NCBI GenBank assembly: GCA_017443895.1 | Contig: JAFSXU010000033.1 | Coordinates: 1 to 64,000 of the forward strand | Length of the DNA stretch: 64,000 bases | Direction: 5' to 3' | DNA from: Clostridia bacterium | GTDB taxonomy: Bacteria > Bacillota > Clostridia > UBA1381 | In this document: positions 45,443 to 53,677 of the stretch, piece by piece | How positions within the stretch are numbered: the stretch's first letter is position 1 | Layout of the letters: every line of letters begins with the position of its first letter | Notes under the pieces: model-generated | The model's database searches: none | What the model was told of the DNA's origin: nothing | What the model saw: the letters and a program-made list of their open reading frames with translations, nothing else | Position numbers and translations under genes: made by a program

Positions 45443-46428
45443 TGAATAAAATATTTGTGGCAAGTGCGGTAGAAAATATTTACAGGGCATATACAAAGGA
45501 GCAGATAGGCGGGTGCAAGGTTTTATCATGTGAAGAATTTATTGAAAATTTTAATCAATACAGGGATTTGGAATATATTTTTTCAACATGGGATGCGCCG
45601 ATTTTGTCAGAGGAGCAGATTGAAAAATATCTTCCGAATTTAAAGGCTTTGTTTTACGCAGGAGGCAGCGCAGTATATTTTGCAGCACCGTATCTTAATA
45701 AAAATGTACGGGTTTTCGGGGGCTGGGTGGCAAATGCTGTTCCCGTTGCGGAGTTTGCGGTTGCACAGATAATCCTTGCAAACAAAGGCTATTTCCACGG
45801 TATCGCACAGTATAAAAAATACGGTTATAAGACTTCCTTTGAAATGTCAAACAGCTTTGACGGAAACTTTAAGAGTAATATCGGCATTTTGGGACTGGGC
45901 GCAATTTCCCGTCATGTGATTGCGCTTTTAAATCAATATGATGTAAATATTTATGTGTGGTCAAATTCCATGACCGATGCCGAGGCAAAACGGCTAAATG
46001 TCCGTAAAGCAAAAACACTGGACGAAGTGTTTGAAAAATGCGATGTAATATCGAACCACCTTGCAAAAAGGGAAGAGCTTAGGGGAATACTCAATTACAG
46101 CCTTTTTTCAAAAATGAAAAAAACGGGTGCGTTTGTAAATACAGGCCGTGGCACCGAGGTAAACGAAGCGGATCTTGTACGGGCAATGAAAGAAGAACCT
46201 TTGAGAATGGCTTTGCTTGATGTTACATATCCAGAGCCGACTGCGGAGGACTCACCGTTATGGACAGCAGAAAATATTATCATAAGTCCGCACAGAGCAG
46301 GGGCATATACCAAGGAGATACTTCGCCTTGGCGAGTATATGTTTGATGAATATAGGCGTGTTGTAAACGGCGAGGAAACAAAATATGAAATAACAAAGGA
46401 TATGGTAAAAATATTAGCACAAAGGTAG
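45442..46428 (+). CDS. D-isomer-specific 2-hydroxyacid dehydrogenase
   Basis: A 328-residue NAD-dependent dehydrogenase. The Rossmann motif is GILGLGAISRHVIALLNQYD (~152-171). The conserved arginine lies in FVNTGRGTEVNEADLV, the acid in MALLDVTYPEP and the histidine in IIISPHRAGAYT. It interconverts a 2-hydroxy acid and a 2-keto acid. Its start codon overlaps the stop of the flavoprotein, so the two are translationally coupled and probably act in consecutive steps. Confidence 0.87.
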   Translation: MNKIFVASAVENIYRAYTKEQIGGCKVLSCEEFIENFNQYRDLEYIFSTWDAPILSEEQIEKYLPNLKALFYAGGSAVYFAAPYLNKNVRVFGGWVANAVPVAEFAVAQIILANKGYFHGIAQYKKYGYKTSFEMSNSFDGNFKSNIGILGLGAISRHVIALLNQYDVNIYVWSNSMTDAEAKRLNVRKAKTLDEVFEKCDVISNHLAKREELRGILNYSLFSKMKKTGAFVNTGRGTEVNEADLVRAMKEEPLRMALLDVTYPEPTAEDSPLWTAENIIISPHRAGAYTKEILRLGEYMFDEYRRVVNGEETKYEITKDMVKILAQR

Positions 46429-46436
46429 GAGGAAAA

Positions 46437-47192
46437 ATGGTTAAAATCGGTTTTTGCTCGGTAACATTCAGACAGTTAAATGTTAGCGAGGTTATAGATG
46501 TTGCTAAAAATGCAGGTGCGGAGGGTATAGAGTGGGGCGGAGATGTTCATGTAACCGATACTCAAACTGCGAAGTGTGTGGCTGAGAAAATGAAGAAAGA
46601 GGGACTTCTAACCTTCTCTTACGGCTCGTATTATAAATGTGACGGTACAGAAAAGGAAATGGAACGGCTTATAAATATTGCGGCTATTTTAGGAGCAAAA
46701 AACATAAGAGTATGGGCAGGTACAAAATCGCCCAAAGGTGTTACGAATGAAGAGCGTCAGGAAATTGCGGATAATTTAAAAGCATTTTGTGATATGGCGG
46801 ATAAATACGGTATAAATATTTCGCTTGAGTATCACAGAAATACTTTAACAGAGAATGCAGAGTCCGCAATTAGACTTGTAAAAGATGTGGATAAACCAAA
46901 TCTAAAATGCCAATGGCAGGCAAATCCGGATATTTCTTTTGAAGAAAACTGTGCTGAGCTTTCAAAACTTTTAAGCGTTGGGGACCACTTTGGAAATGTA
47001 CACATTTTTAATATGCAAAGGGACAATTCGTTCAGAAGTTTATCAGAAATTGAAGATAATTTATGTCAGTACCATAAAATAATGTCAGGTACAGGCAAAA
47101 ACAGGTTGTATATTTTAGAGTTCTGCAAGGGGAACAGCACCGAAGAATTTTACAAAGATATGCAGGCCCTTAAAAATATAGTAAAAAAATAA
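46437..47192 (+). CDS. Sugar phosphate isomerase/epimerase-like TIM barrel
   Basis: A 251-residue xylose-isomerase-like barrel. It begins IGFCSVTFRQLNVSEVIDVA, with EGIEWGGDVHV (metal-site glutamate region), KNIRVWAGTKSP, ISLEYHRNTLTENAESAIRL and KCQWQANPD, the usual order of metal-binding strands in this superfamily. Such proteins isomerise, epimerise or dehydrate sugars and inositols. It lies 8 bp after the hydroxyacid dehydrogenase, with AGGAGG before the ATG. It is likely an isomerase on the same pathway; substrate unknown. Confidence 0.82.
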   Translation: MVKIGFCSVTFRQLNVSEVIDVAKNAGAEGIEWGGDVHVTDTQTAKCVAEKMKKEGLLTFSYGSYYKCDGTEKEMERLINIAAILGAKNIRVWAGTKSPKGVTNEERQEIADNLKAFCDMADKYGINISLEYHRNTLTENAESAIRLVKDVDKPNLKCQWQANPDISFEENCAELSKLLSVGDHFGNVHIFNMQRDNSFRSLSEIEDNLCQYHKIMSGTGKNRLYILEFCKGNSTEEFYKDMQALKNIVKK

Positions 47193-47215
47193 AAAACCGA
47201 AAGGAGAATGAAAAA

Positions 47216-48496
47216 ATGGAAGCGGTAAAGGAGAATGGAAGGACAGGTGCTGTGATCGCATTGTTTTTTGCTACCAAATATTGGGGGAGCAAGGAGGAAA
47301 TACTGCCTGTTGCAGGTAAGATAAAGGAAACATTTTCACCTGTAAAAACAGTAACCGTAATTGACGGCGACCTTACGGAGCTTTTTAAAGGCAGTGAATG
47401 TGATACAATAGTAATTGTTCCGTGCAGCGGCTCGGTACAGCCTGATATTATAAAGGCATGTGCTGATTTTTCAAATAAGGTTATATTTGCACCGTATGTC
47501 GAGGGTAATTTTGACGCACAGACAACCGATAAAATACTCTATTGTAACGCGGCACCCACATTGATGGACACATACAGTGTTCTAAAAAGGACTGCGGATA
47601 TACGGCTTATTAAAACCACGACACAGCTAAAATCGTATCTTAAAGCACAGGAGGCGGTAAAAAAGATTAAGGGTGCAAGGATTGCAGTTATTGAGCAGCC
47701 TGAGCCATGGGTAATAAGTGTGGAGAAAGATTTGTCGGTTTATAATGATAAGACGGGCGTTAATATGGTAAAAATACCGCAAAGTGAGCTTATTGATATT
47801 TATAAGTCAATGGATAAGGACGAGGTAAAAGATATTTATGATTATTTTAAAAACGGAGCGGATCAGATTATTGAGCCTACTGATGAGGATTTACAAAACG
47901 CTTCAAAAATGGCAGGGGCGATGCTTAAAATAATCAGAAAATATAAGTGTATGGGAATGGCGATAGCTTGCTTTAATCTTATTACAAAAACAGGCATAAA
48001 CCCATGCCTGGGTGTAAGCTACATAAATGGCGAAACTCCGTATTTTGCAGCCTGCGAGGGAGATGTAGACAGTGCCGTGACAATGCTCTTTATCCGTGCC
48101 TTAACCGATGACGCTCCATGGATGGCAAACCCCAATCTGGGACAGGACGAAACAGTTAATTTTGTGCATTGCACAGCGCCTATAAAGGAGCATAAATACA
48201 TACTCCGAAGCCACCACGAAACAGGGATTGGGGCATCGCTTGATGTAAAGTATGATATAGGTGCAGATGTAAGCTTGTTCAGATACAGCGGTGTAGAGAA
48301 TAAAATGACAATAAACAGCGGTAAAACTGTGGCAGGGCGGTATGAGCCAAGCTGTCGGACACAGCTTCGCATAGCGCTTGATAATTACAAAGGCTATATA
48401 GAGAATGTTCTTGGCTGTCATCAGGTAATGTCGTTTGCTGATATTAAAGAGCAAATGCAGGAGCTTGCTATGATTTTGGGTATAGAAATAATCTGA
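47216..48496 (+). CDS. Second FucI/AraA-fold isomerase-like protein
   Basis: A 426-residue protein with the L-fucose isomerase-like fold. The C-terminal half has AACEGDVDSAVTMLFIRAL (Glu281, Asp283), NFVHCTAPI (His ~318) and RSHHETGIGASLD (~332-344), the positions that hold the metal and substrate in this family. It is shorter than classical FucI. It closes the OYE/SDR/FAD operon, AAAGGAG lying ahead of ATG 47216. It is only distantly similar to the protein at 1649, yet both share the ACEGD metal-site motif. Substrate unknown. Confidence 0.72.
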   Translation: MEAVKENGRTGAVIALFFATKYWGSKEEILPVAGKIKETFSPVKTVTVIDGDLTELFKGSECDTIVIVPCSGSVQPDIIKACADFSNKVIFAPYVEGNFDAQTTDKILYCNAAPTLMDTYSVLKRTADIRLIKTTTQLKSYLKAQEAVKKIKGARIAVIEQPEPWVISVEKDLSVYNDKTGVNMVKIPQSELIDIYKSMDKDEVKDIYDYFKNGADQIIEPTDEDLQNASKMAGAMLKIIRKYKCMGMAIACFNLITKTGINPCLGVSYINGETPYFAACEGDVDSAVTMLFIRALTDDAPWMANPNLGQDETVNFVHCTAPIKEHKYILRSHHETGIGASLDVKYDIGADVSLFRYSGVENKMTINSGKTVAGRYEPSCRTQLRIALDNYKGYIENVLGCHQVMSFADIKEQMQELAMILGIEII

Positions 48497-49146
48497 AAGA
48501 AAATCCCTGATTTTGTGTAAACTTAATTTTTGGTTTACATAAACCTTTTACAATATTATATTAAAATCCGTATCATTGTAAAGGCTAAAATGCATGATAT
48601 AATCAGCCTTGACAAAAATCCGGTTTTTTGAAATTTCAGGTAGTTAAAAAGGTTTACATAATTTTTTGTTTAAAATTTTTGCGCAAAAAATGAGATAGCT
48701 CCAAAATGCTTAACAAATTTATGAATGAGCGTTTTTCTGCTCTTATCTATCTTTTACGGAATGATGATTGGCTTAGGTTTAGCTTGTTTCTTGGGGCGAA
48801 TCAGTATTATAGAAAATACACAATTTTGCACAAGCAGTTGCAGTTGTGAATTTTTCTTTTGCGCTTGTGCACTTTCAAATTGATTTGTGCAATTTTCTTT
48901 TACAGTTGTGCATTGTATCATGCATATTCACCTTTGCCATATAAACGAGCCCACGAATCCGAACCACTATGTTTAGATTTGTGGGTTTTGTATTTTTATT
49001 AATCGTTTACTTATGCGATTTTCTGAATTGTTTATTCTGTTACCTCAAATAGAATATATGAATTAAAAAGTCTGATTTGATAAAAATTATGATTTTATTT
49101 GTAAATCTTAACCATTGTCTTCATATTATTTTGCCACGAAAATGCC
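48497..49146. other. Gene-free AT-rich stretch with degenerate repeats
   Basis: No gene or clear gene remnant is visible in these 650 bases. It contains a 28-bp imperfect direct repeat (48844-48871 and 48885-48912, 23 of 28 identical) built around TTGTGCA, and several AT-rich palindromic patches around GGTTTACATAA. It separates the last island operon from the IS debris and looks like decayed mobile DNA. Confidence 0.6.
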
Positions 49147-49356
49147 TTATTTATCGCAATAATCAGCTTCAAAGTTGGTTGGAGTTTTGTATCTTAGAGA
49201 GGAATGAGGTCGTTTATCGTTATAGAAACTAATATACTTATCAAAACTTCTCTTAAATTCCTCAATGGTAGGATATTTGTATCGATATAGTTTCTCTTTC
49301 TTTTAAGGTTATTGAAAAATGACTCACATACAGAATTGTCATATGGGCTAATTTAA
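49147..49356 (-). pseudogene. IS3-family (IS150-type) transposase C-terminal remnant
   Basis: Reading leftward, one frame gives SPYDNSVCESFFNNLKRK. After a frameshift in the purine-rich run, another gives KLYRYKYPTIEEF, YISFYNDKRPHSSLRYKTPT and then NFEADYCDK before the stop at 49147. These are the DDE-family closing motifs of the IS3 OrfB integrase core (SPYDN..ESFF and YN.KRPH..L.Y.TP). Everything upstream of SPYDN is missing. It is an inactive remnant near the right island boundary. Confidence 0.85.
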
Positions 49357-49427
49357 ATATGAATTTTGTTTAACAGTGTCCCACTTTTGTAAATTCATTT
49401 AATTGTATCATAATATGAGTGCAGACA

Positions 49428-49474
49428 CACATAAGAACAATGGAATTGATACAATTTCCGTTGTTCTTTTTTTG
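49428..49474. repeat. 47-bp direct repeat, right copy (candidate attR)
   Basis: Identical to 64-110 over 47 bp, including the hairpin and the seven T residues. Here no tRNA precedes it. It lies 70 bp beyond the IS3 remnant and just before the IS200-type remnant, and core genes resume within 1 kb. It fits the right end of an island whose left end is the tRNA-Met. Confidence 0.7.
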
Positions 49475-49497
49475 GTGTCTTTAGGCGTGGAAATAAA

Positions 49498-49606
49498 CCT
49501 CCGGTTATACCGGAGGAAGAAAAAAGGCTTTAGCAAAAGAAAACCTCCGTGATATAATAGTAAAAGGTTTGGCGACCGCATTACTAAAAATATATCACGG
49601 AGGTTT
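49498..49606 (+). mobile_element. IS200/IS605-type left end with terminal hairpins
   Basis: CCTCCGGT/ACCGGAGG forms an 8-bp hairpin at 49498-49516. AAACCTCCGTGATATA (49541-49556) pairs with TATATCACGGAGGTTT (49591-49606) as a 16-bp stem immediately before a TnpA-like start at 49613. Subterminal hairpins at this place are what Y1 transposases recognise. No right end is found nearby, so the element is incomplete. Confidence 0.6.
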
Positions 49607-49612
49607 TTAACA

Positions 49613-49906
49613 ATGGAAAAGAACAAAATAAAAAGTACAGCACATTCAAGGTACAGATGTCAATATCACATAGTATTTGCACCTAAATACAGAAGAAAAG
49701 AAATATATGGACTGGTTGAAAGGCAAAAACTTCACGATTTCCTCATATTTTTAGATTTTGAGCCGGAGGAAAAAAAGTCACCGCGTAAGCGGCTTACCTT
49801 TGACGGTTGCAAGATAAAATGCTACAATGGATTTTACAGACGAGGGAAAATATCTCATATTTTTGAGTTTTTAATCGTTGGTGTGTTTGAGTTACGCATT
49901 TTATAG
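49613..49906 (+). pseudogene. Truncated IS200-type TnpA fused to unrelated sequence
   Basis: The first ~37 residues (STAHSRYRCQYHIVFAPKYR, RKEIYGLV) are the N-terminus of a Y1 transposase of the IS200/IS605 family. The HUH histidines and the tyrosine are then absent; the frame runs about 60 residues into sequence unlike TnpA (KKSPRKRLTFDGCKIK). An internal deletion or recombination is the simplest explanation, and the product cannot be an active transposase. Confidence 0.75.
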
Positions 49907-50023
49907 CGGTAACAGTCAATGGTGACGGAAAAATTTGCAATACTGTCTGTTTAGAGTAATTCAAAACAATCAATGAAAAATTTGCTAACTTTTACTTGAC
50001 ACTAACAGCAATAGGTGAAAATG

Positions 50024-50052
50024 TTGAAAATATTCAAAATTTATGTTACAAT
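50024..50052 (+). promoter_or_regulatory. Promoter of the PrsW-like gene
   Basis: TTGAAA (50024-50029), a 17-bp spacer and TACAAT (50047-50052), 40 bp before the ATG at 50092. It marks the first transcription unit to the right of the island boundary. Confidence 0.55.
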
Positions 50053-50091
50053 AATTGTATTATAAAATATTTACGAAAAGGAACACAATAT

Positions 50092-50814
50092 ATGTTTTAT
50101 TTTTTATTACCCACATTGATGACATACAATGTGATATTGATTTTGGCTGCAGTAATACCTGCAATATTTTTGATGGTAAAGGTATATAACTCCGACCGTC
50201 TTGAAAGTGAAAGCTCCGCAATATTATGGCAGCTGGTAAAAGCCGGTATCTTCTCGTCACTTATAGCGCTGGTATCAGAGCGTGTGTTAAGCGCGTTGCT
50301 TAATATGTATGTGGCTGCAGACAGCTATTTGTATCCTGTTATATTGTATTTTGGTATTGTGGCATTTTCCGAAGAAGGAGCAAAGTATTTTATGCTAAAG
50401 CGCAATTCGTGGTCATCATATGAGTTTGACTGTCAATACGATGGCGTTGTATATGCAGTATTTGTGTCGCTTGGATTTGCGCTGTGGGAGAATATAAGCT
50501 ATGTAATGTCCTATGGCTTTTCAACTGCAATAGTAAGAGCGCTGACTGCAATCCCCGGACATACTTGCTTTGGTGTGTTTATGGGAGTGTTCTACGGCAT
50601 AGCTAAAAAATATGATAACAGAGGCAATCAATTTGCGTCTAAGGTAATGCGTGTGATGTGCGTTATTTTGCCTGCCCTGCTTCACGGAGCATATGATTAC
50701 ATTGCAAGCACAGAGGGCGGAACATGGAATTTTGTTATATTTATAGCAATTTTGTTTGTTGTTTCATATGTATTGGTAACAAAGGCATCGCGCAACGATA
50801 AATACATTGCGTGA
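50092..50814 (+). CDS. PrsW-family intramembrane metalloprotease-like protein
   Basis: A 240-residue membrane protein with about seven hydrophobic segments. The family motifs are present in order: AFSEEGAKYF (paired glutamates), FDCQYDGVVYAVFVSLGFAL with WENI, IPGHTCFGVFMGVFYG and LLHGAYDYI. The glutamates and histidines would bind a catalytic zinc within the membrane. PrsW in Bacillus cleaves anti-sigma factors, but relatives have varied roles. ATG 50092 follows AAAAGGAA; the longer frame upstream has no ribosome site and runs through the promoter. The next gene is the retron-like unit, 140 bp downstream. Confidence 0.82.
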   Translation: MFYFLLPTLMTYNVILILAAVIPAIFLMVKVYNSDRLESESSAILWQLVKAGIFSSLIALVSERVLSALLNMYVAADSYLYPVILYFGIVAFSEEGAKYFMLKRNSWSSYEFDCQYDGVVYAVFVSLGFALWENISYVMSYGFSTAIVRALTAIPGHTCFGVFMGVFYGIAKKYDNRGNQFASKVMRVMCVILPALLHGAYDYIASTEGGTWNFVIFIAILFVVSYVLVTKASRNDKYIA

Positions 50815-50866
50815 CAAATATTTTTAAAAAAGTATGAGAATTGTACTGAAAAATGTACAGTGGACA

Positions 50867-50875
50867 TGATATAAT
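50867..50875 (+). promoter_or_regulatory. Extended -10 promoter for retron-like RNA
   Basis: TGA immediately precedes a perfect TATAAT at 50870-50875, forming an extended -10 element. A transcript would start near 50882, about 75 nt before the first paired segment of the candidate msr-msd RNA. Confidence 0.45.
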
Positions 50876-50955
50876 AAAAATAGAAAAATCAATTCAACAT
50901 TACTGATATTATTAAAAATTATAGCTGAAGAATGATATTATTAACAGTGTTTATA

Positions 50956-51083
50956 CTTTAAACAGTATATGCGGAACAATAGCGCAGGTCAATGTTCATT
51001 GGCGTCGGCAACGAGTCGTTGTCGGGGAGTAGAGTTTACAAGTATTCACTTCGTTCAGACGAAGTTGACTCCGCTGTATAAAG
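50956..51083 (+). ncRNA. Candidate retron msr-msd RNA
   Basis: An outer stem like retron a1/a2 joins CTTTAAACAG (50956-50965) and CGG (50972-50974) to CCGCTGTATAAAG (51071-51083), with one mismatch and a 6-nt bulge. Just inside a1 is AATAGCGCAGG, which offers an AGC for a branching guanosine. Two short msr-like hairpins follow: GTCAAT/ATTGGC and CGGCAACG/CGTTGTCG. Next is a longer msd-like hairpin, GGAGT/ACTCC enclosing ACTTCGT/ACGAAGT. A small GCCCA/TGGGC hairpin lies outside at 51086-51100. It sits ~90 bp before a retron-type reverse transcriptase. Exact ends and branch point are inferred. Confidence 0.6.
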
Positions 51084-51174
51084 ATGCCCACTTCATGGGC
51101 TAAAATACAGCTACACAACATCGTAATTCACAATGTATTGTTTCGCAAAATCACAAGAGGAGGAAAGTTTGATA

Positions 51175-52101
51175 ATGATAGTATACAGGGAGCTTTCCTC
51201 CTTGAGTGAGGATTTGGGAGTTTCTAAAAAGGCTTTATATACGGCAAGTAATCATGCATCATCGCACTATCGCAGAATAAAAATACCAAAAGGAAACGGA
51301 GAATTCAGAGAACTTGCCGTACCTGATAATTTTTTAAAATCAATCCAAAAGCGTATAGCTGACAAGTTGCTTATCTACGAAGAAATTTCAAAATATGCAA
51401 CTGCATACCGATACGGTGGATCTGTGGTGGCAAATGCAAAACCACACATAAAAAACGGCACTGTTTTAAAGGTTGATATAAGACATTTTTTTGATCATAT
51501 AATATATCCGATAGTTAAAGATAAGGCTTTTCCGGCATATAGATATTCAGAGCCTAACCGTATTATGCTTTCACTTATATGTCTGTATAAAGATACATTG
51601 CCGCAAGGTGCGCCAACATCGCCTGTAATTTCAAATATAATAATGAAGAATTTTGATGATTGTATAGGTCAATGGTGTGACAAAAAAGGCATCGTGTATA
51701 CGAGATATTGTGATGATTTGACTTTTTCGGGAAATATAATTCCAGGGGAAATTATTTGTTTTGTCAAACAGGAACTTGCAAAAATGGGCTTTTATCTTAA
51801 TAACAAAAAAACTGTTATCGCAAGGAATGGGCAAAGACAATTGATTACAGGCGTAGTAGTAAATGATAAGCTTAATATACCCTTGGATTACAGAAAAAAA
51901 CTCCGACAGGAATTATATTATTGTAAAAAATTCGGGGTTTCATCTCATTTGAGTAAAATAAATTCAGAGCAGAATGAAGAAAAATATCTGCAAAAGCTCT
52001 TGGGTAGGGTAAATTATGCGCTTATGATTGATAAGTCGAATGCTCAAATGAATGGCTACAGACAGTGGCTTGTAAATGAATTAAAAAAGTATAACGGTTA
52101 A
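51175..52101 (+). CDS. Retron-type reverse transcriptase
   Basis: A ~308-residue RNA-directed DNA polymerase. Motifs in order: ATAYRYGGSVVANAKPH with the retron NAxxH signature (87-91), LKVDIRHFFDHI (motif A aspartate ~101), TLPQGAPTSPVISNI (motif B), YTRYCDDLTFSG (YxDD, 178-181) and LITGVVVNDKLNIP with the retron TGxVVN signature (225-230). There is no maturase (X) or endonuclease domain, ruling out a group II intron protein. ATG 51175 or TTG 51169 follows GAGGAGG; the frame is open back to 51133. No effector gene is fused or adjacent downstream. Confidence 0.9.
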   Translation: MIVYRELSSLSEDLGVSKKALYTASNHASSHYRRIKIPKGNGEFRELAVPDNFLKSIQKRIADKLLIYEEISKYATAYRYGGSVVANAKPHIKNGTVLKVDIRHFFDHIIYPIVKDKAFPAYRYSEPNRIMLSLICLYKDTLPQGAPTSPVISNIIMKNFDDCIGQWCDKKGIVYTRYCDDLTFSGNIIPGEIICFVKQELAKMGFYLNNKKTVIARNGQRQLITGVVVNDKLNIPLDYRKKLRQELYYCKKFGVSSHLSKINSEQNEEKYLQKLLGRVNYALMIDKSNAQMNGYRQWLVNELKKYNG

Positions 52102-52108
52102 ATACAAT

Positions 52109-52130
52109 AGTCGCATCATACGGTGCGACT
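52109..52130 (+). terminator. Terminator after the reverse transcriptase
   Basis: AGTCGCA (52109-52115) pairs with TGCGACT (52124-52130), followed by CTTACTTTT. It lies 8 bp after the stop codon and separates the retron unit from hisH. Confidence 0.6.
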
Positions 52131-52159
52131 CTTACTTTTGGGAAAATATGTTTTTATTG

Positions 52160-52188
52160 TTGATAAGTAAGATGTTTTATGCTATAAT
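52160..52188 (+). promoter_or_regulatory. Promoter of the hisHF-der operon
   Basis: TTGATA (52160-52165), a 17-bp spacer and a perfect TATAAT (52183-52188), 94 bp ahead of hisH. The following genes to plsY are tightly spaced, so this promoter may drive them all. Confidence 0.65.
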
Positions 52189-52281
52189 GTTTTACAAAGT
52201 AATAATAAAGCGTTTAACGCATAAGAAACATTGACATACAAGCAAAAATGTAAAATAACTGTTTACAAAGAGGAATATATA

Positions 52282-52884
52282 ATGATTGCAATAATAGATT
52301 ACGGTGCAGGGAATTTGCACAGTGTCAAAAATGCACTTGATTTTTTGGGTGCTGATTCAAAAATAACAGCCGACAAAGGCGAAATCCTATTGGCTGACAA
52401 GGTGATATTGCCGGGAGTCGGAGCATTCGGCGATGCGGTATCATCGTTAAAAGAAACAGGCTTGTTTGACACTGTAATCGAGGTTAAAAACCGTGGTATC
52501 CCCTTGCTTGGCATATGCTTAGGTCTACAGCTTATGTTTGACAAAAGCGATGAAACACCGGGCGTGTCGGGGCTTGGTTTATTCAAAGGAAAAATCGTAA
52601 AAATCCCCGATAGCGGTCTTAAAATTCCACATATGGGCTGGAACAGTATAAAAATTACAAAGGACAGCAGAATTTTAAAGGATTTGGGCGATGAGCCGTA
52701 TGTATATTTCGTACATTCCTATTACTTAAATACAGATGATAAGGATTTGGTATCGGCATACACCGAATACGGAACAAGGCTTGACATTGCAATAGAGCGT
52801 GATAATGTGTTTGCGCTTCAGTTCCACCCTGAAAAGAGTGGCAGAACAGGTATGAAGATACTGAAAAATTTTATTGAGTTATAA
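52282..52884 (+). CDS. hisH: Imidazole glycerol phosphate synthase, glutaminase subunit
   Basis: A 200-residue class I amidotransferase that releases ammonia from glutamine for HisF in histidine biosynthesis. The catalytic cysteine is Cys79 in GICLGLQLMF; His182 and Glu184 are in FHPEKSG. The oxyanion region GVGAFGDA is present. ATG 52282 is chosen with GAGGAA upstream; an earlier in-frame start would precede the promoter-proximal leader without a ribosome site. HisF follows after 18 bp. No other his genes are in the window. Confidence 0.95.
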   Translation: MIAIIDYGAGNLHSVKNALDFLGADSKITADKGEILLADKVILPGVGAFGDAVSSLKETGLFDTVIEVKNRGIPLLGICLGLQLMFDKSDETPGVSGLGLFKGKIVKIPDSGLKIPHMGWNSIKITKDSRILKDLGDEPYVYFVHSYYLNTDDKDLVSAYTEYGTRLDIAIERDNVFALQFHPEKSGRTGMKILKNFIEL

Positions 52885-52902
52885 TTTGGCGGAGAAAATA
52901 AT

Positions 52903-53664
52903 ATGTACGCAAAGAGAATTATCCCATGCCTTGATGTAAAAGACGGACGGGTTGTAAAGGGAGTTAATTTTGTTAATTTAATAGATGCAGGCGATCCTGT
53001 CGAATGTGCAAAGGTTTATGACAAATCGGGAGCCGATGAGCTGGTGTTTTTGGACATAACCGCATCATCCGATAACCGTGAAACGGTTGTTGATATGGTA
53101 AGAGCGGTTGCAAAAGAGGTATTTATACCGTTTACTGTCGGCGGAGGAATACGCACGGTAGAGGATTTCAGGAAAATCTTAAACGCAGGTGCGGACAAGG
53201 TTTCCGTAAATTCGGCGGCAATAAAAAGACCTGAGCTTATAAAAGAGGCGTCGGAGCGTTTTGGCAGTCAGTGTGTGGTATGTGCGATAGATGCAAAAGC
53301 CAAAGCCGATAAATCGGGCTGGGAAGTGTATTTAAACGGTGGCAGAGTGAATACAGGAATTGATGCTCTGTTATGGGCAAAGCAGGTTGAAAAATTGGGC
53401 GCAGGCGAGATTTTGCTTACCAGTATGGACGCCGACGGAACAAAGGCAGGCTATGATATTGAGCTTACCAAAACTGTATCGGAAAATGTAAACATACCTG
53501 TTATTGCGTCGGGGGGCGCAGGAAAAATGGAGCATTTTCTTCATGCGTTTTCAGAGGGAAAAGCTGATGCGGTTTTGGCGGCGAGCTTGTTCCATTTTAA
53601 AGAGGTAGGTATTACAGAGCTAAAAAAATACCTAAAAGATAGCGGACAGAGTGTAAGAATATAA
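52903..53664 (+). CDS. hisF: Imidazole glycerol phosphate synthase, cyclase subunit
   Basis: A 253-residue TIM barrel forming imidazole glycerol phosphate and AICAR, using ammonia channelled from HisH. Catalytic Asp11 ([19 protein letters not shown]) and Asp130 ([10 protein letters not shown]) are present, as are the phosphate-binding loops [12 protein letters not shown] and IASGGAG. The length is standard. It pairs with the adjacent hisH; the rest of the histidine pathway must be elsewhere on the chromosome. Confidence 0.96.
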   Translation: MYAKRIIPCLDVKDGRVVKGVNFVNLIDAGDPVECAKVYDKSGADELVFLDITASSDNRETVVDMVRAVAKEVFIPFTVGGGIRTVEDFRKILNAGADKVSVNSAAIKRPELIKEASERFGSQCVVCAIDAKAKADKSGWEVYLNGGRVNTGIDALLWAKQVEKLGAGEILLTSMDADGTKAGYDIELTKTVSENVNIPVIASGGAGKMEHFLHAFSEGKADAVLAASLFHFKEVGITELKKYLKDSGQSVRI

Positions 53665-53677
53665 GCGGAGGATAATA

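Noticed and set aside
51175-52101. Group II intron-encoded protein
   Set aside because: There is no maturase or endonuclease domain, the length is short, retron-specific motifs are present, and no intron domain V/VI-like RNA is visible downstream.
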